Shown: positions 20,568 through 26,500 of the stretch, piece after piece | Layout: each line of letters begins with the position of its first letter | Position numbering within the stretch: the first letter of the stretch is position 1 | From: Terriglobia bacterium | GTDB lineage: Bacteria > Acidobacteriota > Terriglobia > JAJPHL01 | Direction: 5' to 3' | Length of the DNA: 64,000 nt | Assembly (NCBI GenBank): GCA_021325275.1 | Contig: JAJPHL010000059.1 | Span: forward strand, 62,001-126,000 | Notes under the pieces: model-generated | Seen by the model: only the letters and a program-made list of their open reading frames with translations | Database searches by the model: none | Told to the model about the DNA's origin: nothing | Position numbers and translations under genes: made by a program

Positions 20568-21788
20568 TCACTGCGAAGCTTGATTGGCGGGGCTTTGATT
20601 GACAGGACCTTGATTGGGACGCGGCGCCGCGCTGATTCGTCCGGCGAGACGCAAGGTGAGAACGGCGGGCGAAACGCGCTCCACTTCTACTTCCACCGAG
20701 CCGGGCAGCCCATGCTGCAACGGAATGGTCGACGATGACGCGTCCACCGACATTTCCACGCGCACCGTTCCGTTGCGCACTTCGCCGGCCACGCGTTCCA
20801 CACGCACCGGCAGACTGCCGTATTGCATCCACGGGAATCCTTGGAGCCGCAAATGTCCTTCTTGTCCTGGGCGGATTCTTCCGAACGCCGACGCCGGCGC
20901 GTATTCCGCAACCAAACGCAGTTTGCCGCTGGGCACAATCGCCGCCAGGCGATCGCCTTCCTTGACGATCGCGCCCGGGCGGATCGCGGGAACGTCGGCC
21001 AGTTCGCCGGCCACCGGCGCGCGAATCACGCGACGCTCGATTTCCAGTTGTAGGCGCGCCAGCATCGCGGCGGTGGAATCGATATCGCCTTGCATTCGCG
21101 CGATCTCGCCGCGCAGACGTTGCAAGCGCGTCTGGCGCTCGGCGTCGCGCGTGGTTTGCTCGCGCTCGGCGCGCGCCATCGCCAGTCGCAAGCTGTCGAC
21201 GGCGGCGCGGCGGCTCTGCGCGTCGGATTCTCCCTGTGCGACCTCGCGTTCGGCGACCAATCCTTCTTTGTTCAAAATTTGCAGACGTCCGACGTCTTCC
21301 TGCGCAAACTTGGCGGGAGCTTCGGCTTGGCGGACTTGCGCGCGCATCACTTCGAGCTGAGCGTTCAACGCTTGGCGCTCGTCGCGTCCGGCCTGTTCGT
21401 TGGCCGCGATCTCGGCTTCTAACGGCTGAATCTGAGGACGAAGCGCCGCCAAGCGCGCTTCCTGCTCGCGCCGCTGCAACGTTTGCGTGTCGGATTCAAC
21501 GCGCGCCAGTTCGTCGCCTTCACGAACCTCGCGGCCCAGGGCGAGATTCGTGGAAATCAAGCGGCCTTCCACCGGCGATTGCACGGAGTATCCCGTGCGT
21601 CCATTTTCCACGCGCGCCGATTCGGTGACTTCGTACAGGGAAACGCGCGCCAGGAAAAACCACGCCAGCCACGCCGCGAACAACAAACTGGCCGGAAGAA
21701 GTCCGGCGACGGATCGCGCTAGGCGGTCGGCCTTCAAAGCGTGACTGGTGCGGCCAAAGCGTGCAGGCATCAAACACGAGCCTAGCAC
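20568..21788 (-). CDS. HlyD-type membrane fusion protein of the peptide exporter
   Basis: A 406-residue periplasmic adaptor. One transmembrane helix (about residues 28-48, LLPASLLFAAWLAWFFL), a split lipoyl domain (YSVQSPVEGRLISTN ... RRVIRAPVAGELADVP), an intervening coiled coil (about 95-215) and a C-terminal beta-barrel are visible. It would link the inner-membrane exporter to an outer-membrane channel, which is not encoded here. The start could also be the ATG at 21770 (MPARFGRT). A strong hairpin (21795-21830) separates it from the last mini-gene, so its expression may be lower than that of the precursors. Confidence 0.88.
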   Translation of the reverse strand: MLGSCLMPARFGRTSHALKADRLARSVAGLLPASLLFAAWLAWFFLARVSLYEVTESARVENGRTGYSVQSPVEGRLISTNLALGREVREGDELARVESDTQTLQRREQEARLAALRPQIQPLEAEIAANEQAGRDERQALNAQLEVMRAQVRQAEAPAKFAQEDVGRLQILNKEGLVAEREVAQGESDAQSRRAAVDSLRLAMARAEREQTTRDAERQTRLQRLRGEIARMQGDIDSTAAMLARLQLEIERRVIRAPVAGELADVPAIRPGAIVKEGDRLAAIVPSGKLRLVAEYAPASAFGRIRPGQEGHLRLQGFPWMQYGSLPVRVERVAGEVRNGTVRVEMSVDASSSTIPLQHGLPGSVEVEVERVSPAVLTLRLAGRISAAPRPNQGPVNQSPANQASQ

Positions 21789-21794
21789 ACGGAA

Positions 21795-21830
21795 GCCGCG
21801 CCCGCACTGCGAAGGCTCAGCGGGCGCGGC
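21795..21830 (-). terminator. GC-rich hairpin between the peptide genes and the exporter genes
   Basis: An 11-bp perfect inverted repeat (GCCGCGCCCGC, 14-nt loop, GCGGGCGCGGC). There is no T-run after it on the minus strand, so it may be a leaky attenuator or an mRNA-protecting structure that keeps precursor mRNA above exporter mRNA. Confidence 0.6.
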
Positions 21831-21842
21831 ATCCTTCCGGAA

Positions 21843-21926
21843 CTAGCGGATTTGCTCGTTGTGGTTCGAGGTCAACACACCGGCGCGAACGCGGGACTTT
21901 ACGGCGATCTTCTTCATGGCTTTCAT
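21843..21926 (-). CDS. NHNE mini-precursor 10 (short type)
   Basis: A 27-residue peptide that starts MKAMKKIAVKSRVRAG and ends VLTSNHNEQIR. AAGGAG lies 6 nt before the ATG at 21926. It is the most divergent copy: the Gly-Gly step is Ala-Gly and Arg replaces Lys before it, yet NHNEQ is intact, which argues for selection on the C-terminal motif. If cleaved after Ala-Gly the product would be 11 residues. An internal ATG at 21917 could also be used. Confidence 0.8.
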   Translation of the reverse strand: MKAMKKIAVKSRVRAGVLTSNHNEQIR

Positions 21927-21971
21927 GGCATCTCCTTTTCTTCTTGTGGCTTGGCACGAAAGTGCCGAAAA

Positions 21972-21990
21972 CCTCTGAGCATTTCAGAGG
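21972..21990 (-). other. Intercistronic stem-loop between mini-precursors 9 and 10
   Basis: CCTCTGA, a 5-nt loop and TCAGAGG form a 7-bp stem. A second small hairpin (GGCAC-GAAA-GTGCC) lies beside it at about 21953-21966. Both sit in the 134-bp gap between two precursor genes and may stabilise the mRNA segments. Confidence 0.45.
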
Positions 21991-22060
21991 CTTCCAATCA
22001 GAAAAGGCGCAGAAAGGGGCGAAACCCTATCACGGAGGACGCCCCGTGCCGCGGTCTTGG

Positions 22061-22144
22061 TTAGCGAACCTGCTCGTTGTGATTCCCGGGCAGGCCGCCC
22101 GCCTTCACCTTCGACTTCGTATTGATCTTTTTCTTTGCTGCCAT
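22061..22144 (-). CDS. NHNE mini-precursor 9 (short type)
   Basis: A 27-residue peptide: MAAKKKINTKSKVKAGG, then LPGNHNEQVR. GGGAGG precedes the ATG at 22144. Cleavage after Gly-Gly would leave a 10-residue product, the shortest of the set. It shares the MAAKKKI start with precursor 8, which defines the short subfamily. Confidence 0.85.
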   Translation of the reverse strand: MAAKKKINTKSKVKAGGLPGNHNEQVR

Positions 22145-22182
22145 GACCGATGCCTCCCTGGATGTTTTCAACTACGCGGAAC

Positions 22183-22212
22183 GGGCGGAGAGACTCGTGG
22201 ACGCATCCGCCC
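22183..22212 (-). other. Intercistronic stem-loop between mini-precursors 8 and 9
   Basis: GGGCGGA (22183-22189) pairs with TCCGCCC (22206-22212) across a 16-nt loop. It resembles the other GC-rich stems in the downstream half of the array. Confidence 0.5.
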
Positions 22213-22232
22213 TTTCCTGCCTGAAGCAAACG

Positions 22233-22316
22233 CTAGCGGGCCTGCTCGTTGTGGTTCAGCTGCAGAGCGCCACCCTTCACTTTGGACTTCATCGCGATTT
22301 TCTTCTTGGCTGCCAT
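22233..22316 (-). CDS. NHNE mini-precursor 8 (short type)
   Basis: A 27-residue peptide: MAAKKKIAMKSKVKGG, then ALQLNHNEQAR. A purine-rich AGAGAG stretch precedes the ATG at 22316. It has the KxKVKGG step of the long type but lacks KPKLKVKT. The predicted core after Gly-Gly is 11 residues. Confidence 0.85.
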   Translation of the reverse strand: MAAKKKIAMKSKVKGGALQLNHNEQAR

Positions 22317-22402
22317 GATTCACTCTCTCTTTCCGGGGCGGTTCTGCCGCCTCCACTTGACCATGCGCAACGCGAGGTCGAAATCGCTCAAGAAACACAA
22401 AA

Positions 22403-22425
22403 GGCGGAGCCTGATGGGCCCCGCC
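22403..22425 (-). other. Intercistronic stem-loop between mini-precursors 7 and 8
   Basis: GGCGG (22403-22407) pairs with CCGCC (22421-22425), with additional pairing of GCC and GGC inside. It marks the boundary between the tightly packed long-type genes and the more widely spaced short-type genes. Confidence 0.45.
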
Positions 22426-22439
22426 CCTTGACTCGAAGG

Positions 22440-22538
22440 CTAGCGAAGCTGCTCGTTGTGGTTGAGCTTCACGCCATCGTTGCCGCCGGCTTTCACCTGC
22501 GTCCGAACCTTCAGTTTGGGTTTCGCCGTCTTCTTCAT
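22440..22538 (-). CDS. NHNE mini-precursor 7 (transition type)
   Basis: A 32-residue peptide: MKKTAKPKLKVRTQVKAGG, then NDGVKLNHNEQLR. Its leader is of the long type, but the tail NHNEQLR is that of the short type, so it bridges the two groups. AGGGGGAT lies just before the ATG at 22538. Confidence 0.9.
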   Translation of the reverse strand: MKKTAKPKLKVRTQVKAGGNDGVKLNHNEQLR

Positions 22539-22548
22539 GGATCCCCCT

Positions 22549-22653
22549 TTAGAGAATGCGCTCGTTGTGGTTCAGGGTCCGGCCGTAGTTGTCGCCACCG
22601 CCGCCTTTGACCTGGGTCTTCACTTTCAATTTCGGCTTTCCTGCTTTTTTCAT
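22549..22653 (-). CDS. NHNE mini-precursor 6 (long type)
   Basis: A 34-residue peptide: MKKAGKPKLKVKTQVKGG, then GGDNYGRTLNHNERIL. AGGAGAT precedes the ATG at 22653. The core shares NYG and LNHNER with precursors 3 to 5. Confidence 0.9.
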   Translation of the reverse strand: MKKAGKPKLKVKTQVKGGGGDNYGRTLNHNERIL

Positions 22654-22663
22654 GGGCATCTCC

Positions 22664-22765
22664 TTAGACCCTGCGCTCGTTGTGGTTCAGTTGGACTCCG
22701 TAGTTGGGACCGCCGCCCTTGACCTGCGTCTTCACCTTCAGTTTGGGTTTGGTCGTTTTCTTCAT
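22664..22765 (-). CDS. NHNE mini-precursor 5 (long type)
   Basis: A 33-residue peptide: MKKTTKPKLKVKTQVKGG, then GPNYGVQLNHNERRV. AGGGGGAT precedes the ATG at 22765. The core differs from that of precursor 3 at only a few positions, showing recent duplication. Confidence 0.9.
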   Translation of the reverse strand: MKKTTKPKLKVKTQVKGGGPNYGVQLNHNERRV

Positions 22766-22776
22766 GGATCCCCCTT

Positions 22777-22881
22777 TTAGAGCACGCGTTCGTTGTGGTT
22801 CAGGCTTCGGCCGTAGTTGTCACTGCCGCCGCCCTTCAGCTGCGTCTTCACTTTCAATTTCGGTTTGGCCGTTTTTTTCAT
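22777..22881 (-). CDS. NHNE mini-precursor 4 (long type)
   Basis: A 34-residue peptide: MKKTAKPKLKVKTQLKGG, then GSDNYGRSLNHNERVL. AAGGGGAT precedes the ATG at 22881. The core pairs with that of precursor 6 (DNYGR followed by NHNER). Confidence 0.9.
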   Translation of the reverse strand: MKKTAKPKLKVKTQLKGGGSDNYGRSLNHNERVL

Positions 22882-22890
22882 GGAATCCCC

Positions 22891-22992
22891 TTAGAGCATG
22901 CGCTCGTTATGATTCAGGCTGACGCCGTAGTTGGGGCCGCCGCCCTTGACCGTGGTCTTGACTTTCAACTTGGGTTTAGTCGTCTTCTTCAT
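22891..22992 (-). CDS. NHNE mini-precursor 3 (long type)
   Basis: A 33-residue peptide: MKKTTKPKLKVKTTVKGG, then GPNYGVSLNHNERML. AGAAGGA precedes the ATG at 22992. The codons for NHNE differ from the neighbours (AAT CAT AAC GAG), so the motif is kept despite synonymous change. Confidence 0.9.
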   Translation of the reverse strand: MKKTTKPKLKVKTTVKGGGPNYGVSLNHNERML

Positions 22993-23001
22993 AGAGTCCT
23001 T

Positions 23002-23106
23002 CTAGAGCATCCGCTCGTTGTGGTTGAGGGAGAAGCCGAAGTTCGGAGGATTGCCGCCCTTCACCTGCGTCTTCACCTTGAGCTTGGGCTTGGGTGTCTT
23101 TTTCAT
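23002..23106 (-). CDS. NHNE mini-precursor 2 (long type)
   Basis: A 34-residue peptide: MKKTPKPKLKVKTQVKGG, then NPPNFGFSLNHNERML. Only a few bases separate its ATG at 23106 from the stop of precursor 1 and no good ribosome-binding site is visible, so translational coupling is likely. Its core resembles the truncated remnant at 23319-23357. Confidence 0.88.
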   Translation of the reverse strand: MKKTPKPKLKVKTQVKGGNPPNFGFSLNHNERML

Positions 23107-23111
23107 GGTGG

Positions 23112-23309
23112 TTAGAGCGCGCGCTCGTTGTGGTTGGTGGTCAGCGCCGGCAACCCGCCGCCGCCCTTGACCGTGGTCTTGACCTTCAACTTGGGCTTGG
23201 TTGTCTTCTTCAGCATTTGCTCGTTGTGGTTGAAGGTCAGCGCGGGCTGCCCGCCGCCGCCCTTGACCTGTGTCTTCACTTTCAACTTCGGCTTCGGAGT
23301 CTTTTTCAT
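23112..23309 (-). CDS. NHNE mini-precursor 1, a fused tandem of two units
   Basis: A 65-residue peptide made of two units with no stop between them. The first unit runs MKKTPKPKLKVKTQVKGG, GGQPALTFNHNEQ; after ML the second runs KKTTKPKLKVKT, TVKGG, GGLPALTTNHNERAL. AGGAGA lies 6 nt before the ATG at 23309. An internal ATG at 23216 (the Met of the ML junction) could restart translation. The exporter might therefore receive one dimer or two monomers. It is the first gene after the predicted promoter. Confidence 0.85.
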   Translation of the reverse strand: MKKTPKPKLKVKTQVKGGGGQPALTFNHNEQMLKKTTKPKLKVKTTVKGGGGLPALTTNHNERAL

Positions 23310-23318
23310 GGGATTCTC

Positions 23319-23357
23319 CTCGAGCATTCGCTCGTTGAATTTGTCCGGGGGATTCCC
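23319..23357 (-). pseudogene. 3' remnant of an additional NHNE unit
   Basis: Directly upstream of precursor 1, the minus strand reads GNPPDKFNERML followed by GAG where the other units have the TAG stop. This matches the end of precursor 2 (GGNPPNFG...NHNERML) in order and spacing. The unit has lost its 5' part and one His-Asn, and its former stop is mutated. It overlaps the likely transcription start. Confidence 0.6.
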
Positions 23358-23388
23358 AAAAGTTACCTCTGGCGGTGATCGATGTCAA
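23356..23388 (-). promoter_or_regulatory. Predicted promoter of the NHNE peptide operon with an operator-like site on its -10 box
   Basis: On the minus strand TTGACA (23388-23383), a perfect -35, is followed after 17 bp by TAACTT (23365-23360), which keeps the three most conserved -10 bases. Transcription would start near 23352, about 40 nt before the ATG at 23309. The -10 lies inside GGTAACTTTTGG, a near copy of the motif repeated at 23411-23442 but in the opposite orientation. Confidence 0.6.
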
Positions 23389-23410
23389 GCGGGAATCCGC
23401 TTTCGCGAAT

Positions 23411-23442
23411 AGTACTTTTGGAAAACGGATGGTACTTTTGGA
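23411..23442 (+). promoter_or_regulatory. Direct repeat (two copies, 20-bp spacing) upstream of the peptide operon promoter
   Basis: AGTACTTTTGGA (23411-23422) and GGTACTTTTGGA (23431-23442) are spaced by exactly 20 bp, close to two helical turns. They lie 23 to 54 bp upstream of the -35 box. With the third, inverted copy on the -10 box they form a set of likely regulator binding sites. No regulator gene is adjacent. Confidence 0.55.
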
Positions 23443-23543
23443 CACTGGGACAAATGCGGCGCCGGACAACGACGCAGCGCCGCAATCGGTGGGAAACGGC
23501 CGCGCTTCCGAATCCCGATCGCGACACTGCGCCAACCCGTCGA

Positions 23544-26500
23544 CTAATTCCCCTTGATCGAAATATTTCCCGGCGATGTCGCAATGCCACCGACGGTCAG
23601 CACCACCGGGTAGTCGCCGGTGGTCCACGCCGAGCCATCAGCCTTCGTGGCGGGCAGCGTGATATTGGCTTGCGCCAGTCCCACCGATCCCGGCGTAAGC
23701 CCCGCGAACACAACAGGCGCGGCCGTGCCGCCGATCGTCGCGGTGACGGTCGCGGTCACCTTGGCCGGCGGATTTCCCGGACTCGCGGCGCCGGTGGTTA
23801 CCGCTTGGTCCACCGCGCCTTGACCCGTGAAGTACACGACGGCGATTCCGTTCGGTACGAGCGGTTGAGTCGGGGAGTTGGCGGAAAAATCCTGATTTTG
23901 CGCGGCGAGATGCGACGTGCCGCCGATCAGGAAGAGTCCCGGCGCGGTGGCGACGATCTGCACCGTCGACTGCGCGACCGGGCCGCCCGCGCTGGTCAAC
24001 AATAGTTGTTGCGAGCCGGTGGACAATCCATACGGAATCTGCGCGTTGATCTGCGTGGCGCCGACGTAGAGCAATGGCGCGGCCACGCCGCCGACCGTGA
24101 GGCTCACGTCGCCCAAGTACGTCGGCAATGGAACGGCCGTGGCTCCCGCCGCGGTCGTGCTGCCCATCTGCGTGCCGTAGATCGTGAACAACGATCCCGG
24201 CGCCAAGCCGCCTTGCGCCGAGCTGGCCGCGTTCACCGACGCGCCAATGGAAGGTCCAGGCGCGCCGGAAACGCCGGTCAGGTTGATGATGTGCGGCGAT
24301 CCCACGCCGCCATCGTTGATCGTCAGCACGCCGGTGCGCGTTCCCGTGGTCGATGGCGCGAACGCCACTTGAATCATGCAACTCGCGCCCGCTGCCAGCG
24401 ACGTTCCGCAACTGTTGGTCTGTGCGAAGTCGCCGGTAACGGTGATGCTCGAAATCGACAACGCCGCGCCGCCGGTATTGGTCACGGATACCGATTGCGG
24501 GAAGCTGAACGATCCCTGCGATTGCGGCGGGAAACTCACCGTACCGGTGGAAAGGGTCAGCGAGGGAGGCGCCGCGACGGCCTGCACGGCGATATTCGCC
24601 GCGTCCATCACGTTGGTGTAGTTCTGGCTCGTGGCGGTCAGTTTGAATTGGAGCACCGTGTCCGTCGAAACTGTCGAAGGAGCGGTCACTTTCACTTGCA
24701 CCGATTTGTTGGCGCCGGCCAGAAGACTGAGAGTCGAAGGCAGCGCGCTCCCATCGACGGTCAGGCCGGAATCGGCGGTCAACGCCAGGTTATAGCTATC
24801 GGCCTTGAGTCCGCGATTCGTCACGACGATCGTCACGGTCGCGGAACCTCCCGGCGGAAGTTGCACGCCGTTGGGGTACGACAGGCGCACCGCGGTGAAG
24901 ACAGGGATCGCGTCGGCTTGGTCGCGAGTGATTTCGGCATCACCCGTCACCGGAACGTCTACGTCGATGCCCTTTCCAGAGAGCGATCCGCCGGAGAATA
25001 CGAGTTTGTCCCAATCGGTTTGGCTGGCGCTCATCGGGCCGACGTACGCTGTGCCGAGGGTATTGTCTAAACCGTCGATGTCAACCGACTGCAGCACGTT
25101 CGCCGCTACCGTTCCGCAACTCCAGTCGATCCCGAAGCGGGCGTCCTCGATCGCTTTGTTCGGCGTGCCGTTGTTCTTGGCCAATGGCGCGTTGGGGCAG
25201 AACCACGACGTTCCAATCTTGGGGAAACCCGAGGGGACGCTGAGTCCAAGCTGAGGGTTCAACTGGGAGGTGTCGAGTTGCGGCAGCGCCCAGCGCGAAT
25301 AGTCATAGGAAGGGCCACCGTCCGCGGGCAAGCCGCTCATCTGGAACGAATAGTTCATGATGCTCAAGTAGTTCGGCTTGTAGTTGAATCCTTCGTTGCC
25401 GCCGTGCTGCAGCCCCAAATTGTGGCCCAGTTCATGCATCAGCGTGCCGGCCTGCTCTTGAATGGTCCCAACGACAGTCGGGAATCCACCAAGCGTGATC
25501 ATGAGTTTCGACGCGCCATCGCTGAAGGTTGCAGTGTTCGCCGACAGTCCGCTGCTGGTGGTGGTGCTGTTTTGCAGGTGCGAAGAAATCACATGGTGGA
25601 AAATCATCGCGCGTCCACTGGCGTTGAAGTTCGCCGACATCTTGTCGAACAATACCCAGGTGTCCGGCGAGGGGGACTTGGAGTTCGGCGGGTCCGACAT
25701 CATGTATGTCGCTTCGTTGTTCGACAAAAGCGCCGCCTGCGTGTAGGGTTTGCCGTTGGCGTCGAGCGTACCCCACGTCTTGGTCAGTGTCATCGGGCAT
25801 TTCGGTCCGCAATCGATGTGCATGTTGATGCCCTTTTGGCCGTCCACCGGCGCCTGTTTGAACGAATTGACGAGAATCAAGGCTGCAAAGGGATCGAGCT
25901 GATGCGAGTGGTACGGCAACCCCGTGGTCGCATTGCCTGGGAACGACGTCCAATCGACTTGTATGAAAATGTCCTTGGTATTGGGATCCGCGCCCATGCC
26001 CGGTAAGTCGATGAAGATGTCCTTGCCATTGGGGCGCATGTACACGCCGTGCAGCTCCCAATCGTCGCAAAGGCCATCGCCGTCAGCGTCAGGACAAGCG
26101 GTCTTATCCGACTTCGGTCCGCCATAGCCATTGGCGGTCAACGTCGGCGGATTGGCGGCGTTGCTGTTGAACGTGATCGTCACGTTAAGCGTGCCGGTAA
26201 TCGTGGGATGGAACGTGAGGACTGCTTGACACGACTGCTGCGGCGTGAGAGTCAGCGGACAGTTTCCGAAACTGAAGTCGTAATTGACGAGGTCGGAGAC
26301 GTTCGCCGAAGTCAGGTTCAACAGAGAAGTGCCGCTGTTGGTGATCGTAACCGTCTTCGGCCCCGTGCTGGTGCCGATCACGAAGCCGCCGAGATTGAAA
26401 AGTTGCGGCTGCAACGTGAAGGTGGGCGGCGCCGACGCCGTGCTGGTTCCCGTGACTGCAATATTCACGTTGGCGCCGGCGTTGGACGCGATGACGATAT

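Larger units (their letters stand above)
21843..23309 (-). repeat. Tandem array of precursor genes (about 93-116 bp period in the upstream eight units)
   Basis: Successive unit starts on the minus strand lie at 23309, 23216 (internal), 23106, 22992, 22881, 22765, 22653 and 22538, a spacing of 93 to 116 bp. Three shorter, more divergent units follow at 22316, 22144 and 21926. Each unit consists of a ribosome-binding site, a Lys-rich leader, Gly-Gly and NHNE plus stop. The array has expanded by duplication, as shown by near-identical 5' halves and diverging cores. Confidence 0.9.

Noticed and set aside
21795..21830. Classical rho-independent terminator ending the array
   Set aside because: The stem is strong but no T-run follows on the minus strand and the exporter genes lie directly downstream, so full termination is unlikely.
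21843..23309. CRISPR array or satellite repeat
   Set aside because: The units are coding, about 93-116 bp apart or more, each with start, stop and usually a ribosome-binding site, and differ by synonymous changes; there are no constant direct repeats with unique spacers.
22456..23412. Plus-strand frames of 60-106 codons across the mini-gene array
   Set aside because: They are antisense to the NHNE genes, lack ribosome-binding sites and show repeated low-complexity hydrophobic runs caused by the repeats.
23002..23628. 208-codon minus-strand frame over precursors 1 and 2
   Set aside because: It reads the repeats in a shifted frame (QPQRA repeats), has no ribosome-binding site and would require ignoring all NHNE gene starts.
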